From positions 1-64,000 of the forward strand of contig CAILLX010000070.1 of the NCBI GenBank assembly GCA_903835185.1: a DNA stretch of 64,000 bases. The letters are read 5' to 3'. Source of the stretch: an uncultured bacterium. Lineage in GTDB: Bacteria > Cyanobacteriota > Vampirovibrionia > Obscuribacterales > Obscuribacteraceae. Shown piece by piece: positions 53,826 to 63,064 of the stretch; the stretch's first letter is position 1; the number at the start of each line of letters is the position of its first letter. Made by a program: the position numbers and the translations under genes. The notes below the pieces were generated by a model. The model was not told the DNA's origin, did no database searches, and was given only the letters and a program-made list of their open reading frames with translations.

Positions 53826-54608
53826 CTAAATAACTTTTGCTTCTTCCCGGAGCAGCCGTGCCAGCTGGTGAGCCTGGGTCGCAGGGTCACCAGCAATCAT
53901 CTTTCCAGATGGCCTGGCCGGCGGCGCATTTAAGGCAATCAGCTTTACTTTGCGTTGAGAGGCAGTCAGTTGTCCTGACAGTCCCAGCGCTGCAGCATCT
54001 TTAATTACTATCTCTTTGCGGCGAGCGGCCATGACGCCTTTAATTGACGGGTAGCGCGGTTCGTTGAGCCCTTTGCCTGTGCTAATCACTGCCGGCAGTG
54101 TTCCTTGTACAATCTGATGAGCTCCTTCAATCTCACAGTGAGCCTTGAATTTATCTGCCTCAATTTCAAGAGCTACTACAAGTGTCGCCTGCGGAAGATC
54201 CAGCAGCTCGGCTAACATGGCTGGGACCTGGCTGTTGTCTCCACCTACCCCCTGTTGTCCGCATAAGATAAGCTGGAAGTCACCGCCATCTATTGCGGCT
54301 GCCAGGATTTTAGCTGCAGTCAGCGGATCGGCGCCTGCGAACTCAGGATCTTTAATGTGCACTCCATTGTCAACGCCGCGAGCAAGAGTGTTGCGCAATA
54401 CTTCAACGACCTCTTCGCCGCCGAGAGAAAATGCCGTAATTTCACCCCCGTATCTTTCCTTGAGCTGTAGAGCCGCTTCAATTGCGTACTCGTCAAACGG
54501 GCTGGTGATAAACTTGATTCCTGCATGGTCGAACGTCAACTGGTCAGCCAGTATGCTTATCTTGGCTTCGGTATCCGGCACTGATTTGACACAAACTGCA
54601 ATCTTCAA
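53826..54608 (-). CDS. etfB: electron transfer flavoprotein, beta subunit
   Basis: 260 residues from a TTG (54608) with a strong GAGGAGG upstream. Matches EtfB: KIAVCVKSVPDTEAKISI, KFITSPFDEYAIEAALQLKE, LILCGQQGVGGDNSQVPAMLAELL (broken for length) and EGAHQIVQGTLPAVI. Forms the heterodimer with EtfA, which follows after 12 nt. Confidence 0.96.
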   Translation of the reverse strand: MKIAVCVKSVPDTEAKISILADQLTFDHAGIKFITSPFDEYAIEAALQLKERYGGEITAFSLGGEEVVEVLRNTLARGVDNGVHIKDPEFAGADPLTAAKILAAAIDGGDFQLILCGQQGVGGDNSQVPAMLAELLDLPQATLVVALEIEADKFKAHCEIEGAHQIVQGTLPAVISTGKGLNEPRYPSIKGVMAARRKEIVIKDAAALGLSGQLTASQRKVKLIALNAPPARPSGKMIAGDPATQAHQLARLLREEAKVI

Positions 54609-54719
54609 GGAAATACCTCCTCAACTCCTGCAAGAACAGGTTGCTTAACTGCACCATTATAGGGAAATAGCTGCCTAAAGCTAAGCCATGCCAAGTGCCG
54701 ATCTCAGCTTTGCCTGGAA

Positions 54720-55454
54720 TCAGGGCTGCTGAGCATCCTCATCACGCAAGGTCTTCGGACTGATGAGCCAGCGGGGATCGTCCTCCGAAAAATCGTAGCA
54801 CTTCTCCTTTTCGCACCAGCAGATGTGCTCAATCAGGTGATCAGGGTCATCCACTAGAGAGAACAGCTTCAGATCTTTTTCAGCAATAAGCTCCCGGGCT
54901 ACTAGTGTGTCTTTCATCCAGCCGAGCAGTGGCGCCCAGAACTTTGAATCGACAAGGTAGACAGGGAAGCGTTTGATCCGCATTGTCTGAATAAGTGTTA
55001 GCGCTTCAAACAGCTCGTCCAGAGTACCAAAACCTCCTGGCATGAGGATGAAAGCCATGGCATATTTTATGAACATCAGCTTGCGCACGAAAAAATAACG
55101 AAAATCGACTGAGATAGTTTGGTAAGGATTAGATTCTTGTTCGTGCGGCAGATGAATGTTTAACCCGACTGACGTTCCACCAGCACGTTTGGCTCCTCTA
55201 TTGCCTGCCTCCATTATTCCTGGTCCACCGCCAGTAATAATGGTAAATCCGCGCTCTGCCAGTTTGAAGGCGATCTCTTCAGCCATCTTGTAATGCGAGT
55301 CACCTGGCTTGGAGCGAGCTGAACCAAAGATGGAGACGGCTGGACCGACTTTAGACATAGTGTCAAAGCCTTCGACCAGCTCAGACATGATCCTGAATAT
55401 GCGCCAGGTGTCTATGGTCGAAATCTCATCAATGACATATTGCGTCTCGTTCAT
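54720..55454 (-). CDS. LOG family protein (TIGR00730-type)
   Basis: 244 residues from ATG 55454 (GAGGAAT upstream). Rossmann-fold nucleotide-binding family, also known from lysine-decarboxylase-like and cytokinin-riboside phosphohydrolases. Motifs: VSIFGSARSKPGDSHY, TGGGPGIMEAGNRGA and the signature MPGGFGTLDELFE. The family hydrolyses nucleoside 5'-monophosphates; the substrate is not clear here. It lies 57 nt upstream of nothing functional and directly downstream of... holA on the opposite order: holA ends at 55512 on the same strand, 57 nt before its start. Confidence 0.9.
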   Translation of the reverse strand: MNETQYVIDEISTIDTWRIFRIMSELVEGFDTMSKVGPAVSIFGSARSKPGDSHYKMAEEIAFKLAERGFTIITGGGPGIMEAGNRGAKRAGGTSVGLNIHLPHEQESNPYQTISVDFRYFFVRKLMFIKYAMAFILMPGGFGTLDELFEALTLIQTMRIKRFPVYLVDSKFWAPLLGWMKDTLVARELIAEKDLKLFSLVDDPDHLIEHICWCEKEKCYDFSEDDPRWLISPKTLRDEDAQQP

Positions 55455-55511
55455 GCTTATTCCTCGAAAGTGTCGCTTTTGTCGGCGCTTCACCAGATGC
55501 GGTGGCAGGTG

Positions 55512-56558
55512 TCAGCTGGTAATAAAGATTGTCAGCGCCTGGACGTCTGAAAGTTGTCCGGTCTTGACTGAATATTCGAGCTGGCACAACCGGCTCCTGA
55601 TATCAGCCAGTTTTGCTGTTGTAAATCGTCCGGCTCGCTTTAAATCCATTTCAACTGCATAAGGCTTTAGTCCAAGCTCGCCTGCTATCTTTCTTGCAAG
55701 CTCTGCCGGCGGCAGAGCCCGCCTGCTGAGACCAGGACCGGTCGGCAGTGCAGATATGGCTCTGTCGGCAGCAGCCTTTAAATTCAACCATTTGCTCAGT
55801 GTTGTACTGATGGCAGCAATAATCGGAATGCCGCTTGTGCGCGACAAAAGCTCTGTCAGTGATTGAAGAGCTTCCTTCTGTTTGCCGAAAGCCCAGGCAT
55901 CTAATAACAAAAAAACGTGAGAGTGGTAAGCACTTAATAGTGTGATTGTTTCAAGCGTTATATGTTTGCCTGGCAGGATATAGACTGAAGCTTTCTCCAG
56001 CTCAACTGACACCTGCCTGAGATCAGCTTCGGTGCTGTCGAGAAGATAAGATATGGCGTTATCATCGACTGTTGCAGCAAAGCGATGAGCTTCCTTGCGG
56101 CACCATGTTTCGAGCTTGGGGTTTGCTGAGCCGGGGGAAAATCTTTCTTTGCTGAAAGTCTCAATTTTTGCGTGCTTCTCTACAATTTTTGCTGCTCTCA
56201 AAGTTGAATCGAAGTTGTATGGACAGGCAAAGACCAGATGTGTCTGGGGCGCAACCGCCGATAGTGCTTCATCAAAACCAGCCAGGAGCGCCTTGAGTGC
56301 CTTATCAGAGATCTTGTCCACATCGGCAGCTTTGCCTTTCTTCTTTGTGAACAGGTCGCAACGGTCGAGCAGGACCATGCGGTTGCCAGGACCAAACGGC
56401 AAGGTAGCTGCAGCATCGCAGGACTCGCTGAGGTCAGGAGACGCTATACGCTGGAAGTTGAATGAGCTCCAGTTTGGATCGACCAGCTCTGCTTTGAGCT
56501 CGTTTACCCGCCGATCCAGGAGGAAATCCTCATCACCTGCAAGAACTAATACCGGCAC
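55512..56558 (-). CDS. holA: DNA polymerase III subunit delta
   Basis: 348 residues from GTG 56558, with AAGGAG upstream. Clamp-loader delta subunit: VLVLAGDEDFLLDRRVNELK at the start, a helical middle with ATLPFGPGNRMVLLDRCDLF, LTEADL-like STEADLRQVSVELEKAS, and the collar domain (LLLDAWAFGKQKEAL, LSRTSGIPIIAAISTTLSKW). Delta has low primary conservation, but length and order fit. It lies directly downstream of phoU on the same strand (16 nt gap). Confidence 0.9.
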   Translation of the reverse strand: MPVLVLAGDEDFLLDRRVNELKAELVDPNWSSFNFQRIASPDLSESCDAAATLPFGPGNRMVLLDRCDLFTKKKGKAADVDKISDKALKALLAGFDEALSAVAPQTHLVFACPYNFDSTLRAAKIVEKHAKIETFSKERFSPGSANPKLETWCRKEAHRFAATVDDNAISYLLDSTEADLRQVSVELEKASVYILPGKHITLETITLLSAYHSHVFLLLDAWAFGKQKEALQSLTELLSRTSGIPIIAAISTTLSKWLNLKAAADRAISALPTGPGLSRRALPPAELARKIAGELGLKPYAVEMDLKRAGRFTTAKLADIRSRLCQLEYSVKTGQLSDVQALTIFITS

Positions 56559-56574
56559 AGCTGCTCCTTGCCAA

Positions 56575-57219
56575 TTATTGCGGTTTGTAGCGCCTACCTG
56601 TACTGATAAAATAAACGCGTTTAGCTACAGACGTAGCAGCGTCTCCCATCCGCTCCAGAAATCGTGCTGAAAAGAGAAACTGTGTACGCATCTGTGCTTG
56701 AGCATCATCCTGCCCGCCCATGTCGGAGAGAAGCTGCTTGGAGAGGAAATCATGCAGGTAATCAACGCGGTTGTCACTTTGAATTATGACAGGAACTTTT
56801 TCGGCATTGTCAGTGACAAAGCAGTAAAGCACATCTTCTACCATCCTGTGGACGCAGCGGGCCATTTCGGCTAATGCGGGCGGAATAATGATCTTGTCTT
56901 CTGCCGCCCACTGAGCCATTTTGGCTACACGCTGAACATGATCAGCCATGCGCTCGAACTTGCCAGCTATTATTGTTGAGGCGAAAAGTGTTCGTATCTG
57001 AAGGTCAGTCAGTACCTGCCGTTCCATGAGTAGATCGAGACAGCGTTCTTCTATCTCCTGGTATGAGCTGTTAATCTGTTCTTCTTGCTCTTCTACAAAG
57101 GCCAGCCCGGCTCCGGACTGGTTCTCGAGCAGTGCGGTCACTTCGGCAATTGATCTGTTGACCATCTGCCCGAGCGCCAGCACCTCACCTTTGATCATCA
57201 GCACTGCTTCTGTCTTCAC
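56575..57219 (-). CDS. phoU: phosphate signalling protein PhoU
   Basis: 214 residues, GTG 57219, overlapping the phoB stop by 4 nt. Two PhoU helical-bundle repeats: EEQINSSYQEIEERCLDLLM with RTLFASTIIAGKFERMADHVQRVAKMA (broken for length), and the second copy near DNRVDYLHDFL with FSARFLERMGDAATSVAKRV. The ERMADH/ERMGDA motifs are the metal-binding signatures. It restrains the PhoR kinase when phosphate is plentiful. No pst genes are in the window. Confidence 0.95.
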   Translation of the reverse strand: MKTEAVLMIKGEVLALGQMVNRSIAEVTALLENQSGAGLAFVEEQEEQINSSYQEIEERCLDLLMERQVLTDLQIRTLFASTIIAGKFERMADHVQRVAKMAQWAAEDKIIIPPALAEMARCVHRMVEDVLYCFVTDNAEKVPVIIQSDNRVDYLHDFLSKQLLSDMGGQDDAQAQMRTQFLFSARFLERMGDAATSVAKRVYFISTGRRYKPQ

Positions 57220-57953
57220 GTCACCTCTCCGCAGCTGTGTGGTGTTTCTTCTGAGTGTATTTCCGGGCGGTTCAATCTGTACCCGGCGCGATGGATAGTC
57301 TCGAGTAGTTTTGGATGCTTTGGATCATCCTCCAGCTTCTGTCTGAGCCAGCGCATATGTACTGCCACTGTCTTTGTGTCTCCAGTAAAATCCAGTCCCC
57401 AGACTTGATTGAGCAGCGTCTCAATCGAGAGAGTACGACCAGCATTCTCCATCAAGACTTTGAGAAGATTGAACTCTTTGGGTGAAAGCTCCACCTCGAC
57501 ACCCCGCAAGGTGACCCTTACTGCATCAGCATCGAGAATAAGGTCACCGACAACGAGGCGGCTGACAAAGCCTGACTGTTTAGCGCGGCGCAACAGTGCA
57601 GCAATGCGGGCCATAAGCTCAATGATTGAAAACGGTTTGGATAGATAATCGTCGGCACCACAGCTTAACCCATGAGCAATATCTGTTGGAGCAGATCTAC
57701 CGGTTAGCATGAGAATGGGAGAATCGACAGAGCGTTCACGTAAAAGCCGGCAAATTTCCGGACCCTGCATATCTGGAAGCATCCAATCAAGTATGATCAA
57801 GTCAGGATCTGTCTGCTCCAACCGGGCGATGGCTCCGCTTCCAGTGCCGAATGAGACAGGATTGAAGCCGTGTCTTTTCAGGTTGTACTCAAGAGTCTCG
57901 ATCACAGTAGTGTCATCATCGACCAGCATAATACATTTAGCAGATTTACTCAT
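57216..57953 (-). CDS. phoB: PhoB-type response regulator
   Basis: 245 residues. Receiver domain with the acidic pocket (MLVDDD), phospho-acceptor Asp56 (LIILDWMLPDMQGPE), Thr (MLTGRSAP) and Lys (YLSKPFS). A C-terminal OmpR-type winged helix follows (LSPKEFNLLKVLMENAGR, VAVHMRWLRQKLEDDP, RAGYRL). It overlaps phoR by 8 nt upstream and phoU by 4 nt downstream, forming a coupled phoR-phoB-phoU operon. The target genes probably include phosphate-starvation genes. Confidence 0.95.
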   Translation of the reverse strand: MSKSAKCIMLVDDDTTVIETLEYNLKRHGFNPVSFGTGSGAIARLEQTDPDLIILDWMLPDMQGPEICRLLRERSVDSPILMLTGRSAPTDIAHGLSCGADDYLSKPFSIIELMARIAALLRRAKQSGFVSRLVVGDLILDADAVRVTLRGVEVELSPKEFNLLKVLMENAGRTLSIETLLNQVWGLDFTGDTKTVAVHMRWLRQKLEDDPKHPKLLETIHRAGYRLNRPEIHSEETPHSCGEVT

Positions 57954-58704
57954 GGCCGCTTACTTCAAAAGATCTGTGTGATACCGGAAATTCGAGCAGG
58001 AAGGTTGATCCGCATCCTTCTTCGGAAGACACGCTTATCTTAGCACCGTGCAGGTCGGCAATGTGTTTGACAATTGACAGTCCAAGCCCGGTGCTTCCTC
58101 GGAAGGCGGCACGGTCGATCCTGTAAAAACGTTGAAAAATTTTGGGTATTTCGTTCGCAGGCATACCGATTCCGGTGTCGCTGACCGAAAAAGAACCTGC
58201 TGTCTGTCCTGATTTTATAGTGACAACGCCGCCGGCTGGGGTGAATTTGACTGCATTTTCAATCAGGTTGAGAAGTACTTGATCTAACTGTTCCGGATTG
58301 GCATAAATAGAGAAATTTGGTGCGACCTCCATTTCGAGAGCGATTTGCGCTGAGGATGCTTTGTTTTTCAAAGTCTCAATGCAGTAGCTGGCACGCTCTG
58401 CAAATAAGACCTGCTCGCATCTGAGATCATGCAGAGATGAAGAGACCTGCTCAACTGAGAGGAGGTCGACTACCAGGTGCTGCAGCCGTTCCACCTCCTG
58501 CGCTGATCGTAAGAGCATCCTCTTTAACATAGCGGGATCTTCGCAGGCTCCTTCGAGAAGTGTTTCAATGAGGAGTTTCAAGTTGGCAATCGGCAAGCGC
58601 AGCTCATGAGACACTTCAGCAATCCAGCTTGATGCGTCTTCACCTTGAGCTGACGGTCGTGCCGGTAACTCTTTTTTGCTTGACTGTCTGCTCACTGCGC
58701 ACAC
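57946..58704 (-). CDS. soluble PhoR-like sensor histidine kinase
   Basis: 252 residues from GTG 58704. The HisKA box is SSWIAEVSHELRLPIANLK with His33. HATPase motifs follow: N box LLNLIENAVKFTPAGG, G1 VSDTGIGMP, F box IFQRFYRID and G2 GSTGLGLSIVKHI. Typical PhoR proteins have 400+ residues with a membrane anchor and PAS domain before HisKA. Here only ~25 residues precede it, and no membrane helix exists. Sensing must come from a partner, plausibly PhoU, encoded in the same operon. Confidence 0.92.
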   Translation of the reverse strand: MCAVSRQSSKKELPARPSAQGEDASSWIAEVSHELRLPIANLKLLIETLLEGACEDPAMLKRMLLRSAQEVERLQHLVVDLLSVEQVSSSLHDLRCEQVLFAERASYCIETLKNKASSAQIALEMEVAPNFSIYANPEQLDQVLLNLIENAVKFTPAGGVVTIKSGQTAGSFSVSDTGIGMPANEIPKIFQRFYRIDRAAFRGSTGLGLSIVKHIADLHGAKISVSSEEGCGSTFLLEFPVSHRSFEVSGHE

Positions 58705-59200
58705 CTAAAGTCGATACTGTTCACTTTAGCCGCTGGGATCATTGCGGCTTGCGAGCCTGCGAGGTGGTCCCGACATGCTCTTACACTTTACCTCAACGGC
58801 ATTGCCTCTCAACTCTTTGAGCAGCAGATAGAGACACGATGCTAGAACCAGCTATTGGCATCTGTCGGCGTGGCAAGAGTTAATGTCCGTAACAACAGCG
58901 GCATTAGAGCCGATTAAAGTCACAAGCTGTTAAGACAATCTGTTCTTCTGCGTTCAAGTAAAGTGATGTTGAACGAAGATTCGCTTGCTGAGCGGGCAGC
59001 AGCAATATCAGAGCAGATAAAACATGTATCGAATTTTTGCGTTGATTTTCAAGTGGTTTGCTCCTGCTCCTTTTCCTGTTAGAATTGCGGCGGCCTCAGG
59101 TTGGTAACTGTTACTAACTAGCTAGCCTGTGAGACAAAAATCGGACCGTGATAACCAGGGTCAATTCGTACCCGGTCAAAAGAAGGAGAAGTCAAAGTTT
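58705..59200. other. intergenic region between the pho operon and the lipoprotein gene
   Basis: 496 bp, divergent. No gene or tRNA was recognised. Toward the plus strand a TTGCTC (59058-59063), 16-nt spacer, TAGAAT (59080-59085) could be the lipoprotein promoter. I saw no convincing Pho-box repeats. Part of it may be a long 5' leader of either transcript. Confidence 0.5.
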
Positions 59201-59476
59201 ATGATGGCTAAAATTCAAACAATCGCTCTTACCGCGGCTAGCTTCGCGCTCGTGGCGTCCCTGACGGCATGCGGTGGTGGCACTACTGAAACCCCAACAA
59301 CCCCATCGACTGGTACGGGAGCTGGCACACCGCCAACAACCCCACCAACAACACCGCAAGCTACGGATACCGGTGCTAATCCAGCCGCTACCCCAGCTCC
59401 TGGAACACCAGCACCAACAGCTACCCCAGCTCCTGGAACTCCAGCTCCTGGCGGAACAACAGGCACCACCCCGTAG
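59201..59476 (+). CDS. small Pro/Thr/Gly-rich lipoprotein
   Basis: 91 residues from ATG 59201 (AAGGAG at 59184-59189, 11 nt away). A signal peptide with lipobox (FALVASLTAC, Cys acylation site) is followed by CGGG and ~65 residues of Thr, Pro, Ala and Gly. The tail repeats PAPGTPAP and TATPAPGT units. There is no globular domain. A terminator follows. Probably an abundant surface or periplasmic spacer lipoprotein; similar short lipoproteins are common in this kind of genome. Confidence 0.75.
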   Translation: MMAKIQTIALTAASFALVASLTACGGGTTETPTTPSTGTGAGTPPTTPPTTPQATDTGANPAATPAPGTPAPTATPAPGTPAPGGTTGTTP

Positions 59477-59558
59477 GGGCTGTCAATAAGTCCGATTAGT
59501 CAACGGGCACTAGTTTCTCGAGTCGTCTCAACAGACGGCACGAGGTTGCAAAAAAGAG

Positions 59559-59605
59559 AAGCCGTTCTTTGTGATTAACTCCGAAGAGCGGCTTTTCACA
59601 TTTTG
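59559..59605 (+). terminator. terminator of the lipoprotein gene
   Basis: AAGCCGTTCTT (59559-59569) pairs with AAGAGCGGCTT (59584-59594) with one G-T wobble, around a 14-nt loop. The right arm runs into TTCACATTTTG. It lies 83 nt after the lipoprotein stop codon. Confidence 0.65.
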
Positions 59606-59747
59606 TTATCTGGGAACAGAAATCTTCCTGGCAGCCGATCTAGCCTGAGTTGGACCGCCTGAGGCGCTGGAGCTGCTTCAATTAAACTTATGCTGATAAA
59701 AAGGAAAGCACAGCACAGCCAGGACAAAACATAGGTTGCCAAATATG

Positions 59748-59775
59748 CTTACAATTAGGCGATTGCGGGTATACT
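59748..59775 (+). promoter_or_regulatory. probable promoter of rph
   Basis: A -35-like CTTACA (59748-59753), 16-nt spacer and a strong -10 TATACT (59770-59775), ending 52 nt before the rph ATG. Confidence 0.5.
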
Positions 59776-59827
59776 GCGTCTTGGATTCACTGTTATGGGA
59801 GCCGAATCCCTAGAAAGAGAGCTTTGA

Positions 59828-60553
59828 ATGTACCGTCGGCGCGACAATCGGCAATGGGATCAACTGCGTCCGATAAAGTTTACAAGGAATTTCACCAAGA
59901 ATGCTGACGGCTCGGTGCTGGTCGAGTTTGGTGATACTAAGGTTTTAACTACAGCCAAGATTGAAGAGCGCGTGCCTGCTTTTTTAATGGGACGTGGTGA
60001 AGGGTGGATTACTTCTGAATACTCCCTTCTGCCAGGCTCTACTCTTGTTCGTACTGTGCGAGAAGTGACACGTGGGCAAGCATCAGGACGTACCAGCGAG
60101 ATCCAGCGCATAATAGGGCGTTGCTTGCGAGCTGTCGTTGACAGGCGAGCTTTAGGCGAGCGCACGATTACGATTGACTGTGATGTGCTGCAGGCTGACG
60201 GAGGCACAAGAGTTGCTAGCATCTGTGGTGGCTTTCTGGCACTTTATGACGCTATGCTCAAGCTACGTAAAGAAGGGGTTTTCGATGAACTGCCAATTGC
60301 TGAACACATGGCAGCTGTAAGTATCTGCCAGGTGAACGGGCAGATACTGCTTGACCCTAACTATAATGAAGATTCTCAAGCTGAGATGGACAGTAATGTT
60401 GTTCTTACTGAGTCAGGCATGATCCTTGAGCTGCAGATTACATCTGAAGCAAAGCCGTATGATTCAGCAAAGCTTCCTGAACTTATGGAGCTGGCCGGCA
60501 AGGGGATCAAAGAGATAATAGAGATGCAGCTCAAAGTGCATGGGGGGCGGTAA
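59828..60553 (+). CDS. rph: ribonuclease PH
   Basis: 241 residues. 3'-5' phosphorolytic exonuclease that trims tRNA 3' ends. Matches: RPIKFTRNFTKNADGSVLVEFGDTKVL (broken for length), VPAFLMGRGEGWITSEYSLLP, RTSEIQRIIGRCLRAVVD, TIDCDVLQADGGTRVASICG and LDPNYNEDSQAEMD. Complete and of standard length. The ABC1 kinase gene follows after 111 nt. Confidence 0.97.
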   Translation: MYRRRDNRQWDQLRPIKFTRNFTKNADGSVLVEFGDTKVLTTAKIEERVPAFLMGRGEGWITSEYSLLPGSTLVRTVREVTRGQASGRTSEIQRIIGRCLRAVVDRRALGERTITIDCDVLQADGGTRVASICGGFLALYDAMLKLRKEGVFDELPIAEHMAAVSICQVNGQILLDPNYNEDSQAEMDSNVVLTESGMILELQITSEAKPYDSAKLPELMELAGKGIKEIIEMQLKVHGGR

Positions 60554-60664
60554 GTCAGCGCTCTTGGCTAGGTTGCAGAATTTAAATTTATCTTTACATC
60601 TACTGACAACAGTTTGATTTGCCTTAATATAGTGGTCAAGAGTAGTTCTTAGCGTGCAGTTGCC

Positions 60665-62269
60665 TTGAAAAGTCCGGAAAGTCACAGTGAGTTTAACCCG
60701 GTCCTTGAGACTTTCAAGAATGTCACGGCAGCAGCGTTGTTTTTGTCCAGCTGGCGAGTATTCTGGCGCATCTATGCTCTCCAGGGACTAGGCGGCGCTT
60801 TACGCGTCGCCCCTATTGTTTGGACAATCATAGCTGCTGTGCGCGGGTTTGCTCGCTATCATGCTGACGAGCACAGTCGCCTTGAGGCGCAGAGGGTCAG
60901 CGGTGGCGATCTTGAGGAGGCGGTTCTAAGCGGGAAGGAATATGCGGAGTACCGTGCTCTTGGAGGCTGGTTGCGTGACAGGTTATATCGCTTCGGACCA
61001 ACTTTTATCAAGATTGGCCAGACTCTTTCTACAAGAGCTGATCTACTGCCTTTGCCGGCCATGTTGGAGCTCTCCTCGCTCCAAGAAGATGTTGAGCCGT
61101 ACCCTACTGAGATTGCCAGGGAGACTATTGTCAAAGCTCTAGGGGCTGAACCGGAGAGTCTTTACGCTTACTTCAATTCGATCCCGATTGCTGCTGCAAG
61201 TCTGTGTCAGGCATACAGGGCTGTCCTTCATGATGGGCGTGATGTGGTGGTTAAGGTGCAGCGTCCCAATCTAGCTATCACGATTGCTCGTGATGTGCAG
61301 ATTCTCGAAGCGATAGCTGATGAGGTGATGCGATATCCCAGCCTTTGCCGTCACACTAACTGGCCTGGTGTAGTGGAAGAGTTTGCCAGGACGACTTTTG
61401 AGGAGATTGACTATATAAGAGAAGGGCGTAATGCTGACCGCTTTCGCCACAATTTCCGTCATAACACCAAGATCTACATACCGCGGATAATCTGGCGCCT
61501 TACAGGCAGACGCGTACTGACCATTGAGTATGTAGCCGGGGTCAAGGTGACCGATACTAAGACGATGGAAGCAATGGGCATTAATCGCAGGCAAGTCACC
61601 GCATCCGGTGCAAATTTTTACTTAAGGCAGCTGCTTGAGGATGGCTTCTTCCATGCTGATCCTCATCCTGGCAACATCCGCATAATGCCTGACGGTCGAG
61701 TAGGATTGTTTGACTTCGGTATGGTAGGTATTGTCTCTCCAGAATTAAAACGTAGCCTGGTCTCAGCACTTCTGCATGTTGTGCAGAGACAATATGACGA
61801 GATTGTCGGTGATTTTATAGATATGGGCTTTTTGCCGGAAGATGTGGACAGGGTAGCTTTGAGCGCCGAGCTGACTCCTGTTATTGAGGCTCGCTTTGCC
61901 GAAGGGTTGAATCGGGTGCGCTTCCGTAAGATGCTTTTTGACTTCTCCGAAATCATCTGGCGTTACCCGTTCAAACTGCCGAGCGAGTTTACCTACATAA
62001 TGCGTGCTCTCCTTACTTTAGAAGGGGTGGCGCTTACTATTGATCCTGAATTTAACTTTATTGACAGCGCACTGCCTTTTGCGCAGCGGTTGATGTTAAA
62101 GGCTAGCGGGCAGGTGTTCAGACAGGCGCTCATGCGTGAGGTATTTTCCTCCGGACGGTTCAACCCCCGGGTGGCAATCAACCTGCTTAAGGCAGCCGCC
62201 CGCCTTCCTGGTAGCACCGCTGCCCTGTCCCGCATTGCTGGCGAATTGGAAGTCGCACCAGGCTCCTGA
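60665..62269 (+). CDS. ABC1/UbiB family atypical kinase
   Basis: 534 residues from TTG 60665. Hallmarks: the KxGQ-type motif FIKIGQTLSTRADLLP, the Ala-rich loop substitute PIAAASLCQAYRAVL, VVVKVQRPN (ATP Lys), and the catalytic FFHADPHPGNIRIM with DFG in LFDFGMVG. The family supports coenzyme Q and related lipid biosynthesis in many bacteria and plastids. Residues near 20-45 (AALFLSSWRVFWRIYA) and the C-terminus may touch the membrane. The substrate here is unknown. Confidence 0.93.
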   Translation: MKSPESHSEFNPVLETFKNVTAAALFLSSWRVFWRIYALQGLGGALRVAPIVWTIIAAVRGFARYHADEHSRLEAQRVSGGDLEEAVLSGKEYAEYRALGGWLRDRLYRFGPTFIKIGQTLSTRADLLPLPAMLELSSLQEDVEPYPTEIARETIVKALGAEPESLYAYFNSIPIAAASLCQAYRAVLHDGRDVVVKVQRPNLAITIARDVQILEAIADEVMRYPSLCRHTNWPGVVEEFARTTFEEIDYIREGRNADRFRHNFRHNTKIYIPRIIWRLTGRRVLTIEYVAGVKVTDTKTMEAMGINRRQVTASGANFYLRQLLEDGFFHADPHPGNIRIMPDGRVGLFDFGMVGIVSPELKRSLVSALLHVVQRQYDEIVGDFIDMGFLPEDVDRVALSAELTPVIEARFAEGLNRVRFRKMLFDFSEIIWRYPFKLPSEFTYIMRALLTLEGVALTIDPEFNFIDSALPFAQRLMLKASGQVFRQALMREVFSSGRFNPRVAINLLKAAARLPGSTAALSRIAGELEVAPGS

Positions 62270-62512
62270 GCCTGGCAATGTTTGATGAGCGTTCCTCCTT
62301 GCAAAGTCAACCGCCTGGAAGTAACCTTAAATCTACTCAGGTGTCCTTTATTCCAAGCTATGGGAGATTCCCCACTGCAAGCAGCTTTGCTTCTCCAGAT
62401 TTCTCAGCCAAAGTGACTACTTTCCATTAAGATGGTTTTCAAGCACTTGGGGTGGTAATAGCTTGACACATAGGTAAGCTATACCCCGGCGATGCAAGGA
62501 ACGTGAAAGCGC

Positions 62513-63043
62513 ATGTTGGTCCCACTCTCGCACAAAAGCAAAAATGATTCTGCAGTGATTCCTCTGTGTCCGAGTTGTGCGCAGGTATGCGAGCTCAAGT
62601 CCAAATTTTGTTCCAACTGCGGCTCAACTGTCGACAGACAGATGCTCCAGCGCCAACAGATGGCGTCAGACTCTCCGCCGCCAACAGTTCCTTTCTTTGC
62701 GCCAGTTGCGCCACGTCACGTTCGTGCTCCTAATAGTGAGATGCTTGCTGAAGCAGGCAAACTTATGATCTTGCTTGCTAGAGAACGCTTGTTCCTTTAT
62801 TTCCACTGGATCTGGTTTCTCTTTCTCAATTTTATAGGCGTCTGGCTAGCTTTCAAATGTTATAACGAATATGTGGGAGATGAGTTCACTAGAATTATGA
62901 TGGGCTCAACGCCGCTGCTGTATATCAATACCTGTGCTCTTTTGTGCATATGCACGATAAGAGGCACAAGAAAAGAGATCAAGCGGCTGAAAGAGAAGCT
63001 GAGTTATCTCAAGTTCCAAATTGAGTATGATCACTTAGTGTAA
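62513..63043 (+). CDS. zinc-ribbon membrane protein, two helices
   Basis: 176 residues from ATG 62513. N-terminal zinc ribbon (CPSCAQVCELKSKFCSNCG), Gln/Pro-rich linker, then two transmembrane helices (LYFHWIWFLFLNFIGVWLAF, LLYINTCALLCICTI) and a charged helical tail (KEIKRLKEKLSYLKFQ). It shares the ribbon-then-membrane layout of the gene at 46675. Function unknown. Confidence 0.65.
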   Translation: MLVPLSHKSKNDSAVIPLCPSCAQVCELKSKFCSNCGSTVDRQMLQRQQMASDSPPPTVPFFAPVAPRHVRAPNSEMLAEAGKLMILLARERLFLYFHWIWFLFLNFIGVWLAFKCYNEYVGDEFTRIMMGSTPLLYINTCALLCICTIRGTRKEIKRLKEKLSYLKFQIEYDHLV

Positions 63044-63064
63044 GCAGAAGATGTGCGTCGGCGT

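Larger units (their letters stand above)
59477..59827. other. intergenic region before rph
   Basis: 351 bp holding the terminator of the lipoprotein gene (59559-59605) and a promoter for rph (59748-59775). A small palindrome (CGCCTGAGGCG) lies between them near 59663. No gene was seen. Confidence 0.6.

Noticed and set aside
59215-59469. Gly/Val/Pro-rich reading frame on the minus strand opposite the lipoprotein gene
   Set aside because: It is the mirror of a Pro/Thr repeat on the plus strand; the lipoprotein has a lipobox and a terminator, the mirror frame has neither.
59276-59476. CRISPR-like short repeats
   Set aside because: The repeats are in-frame Pro/Thr codon repeats of a lipoprotein, without unique spacers of constant length.
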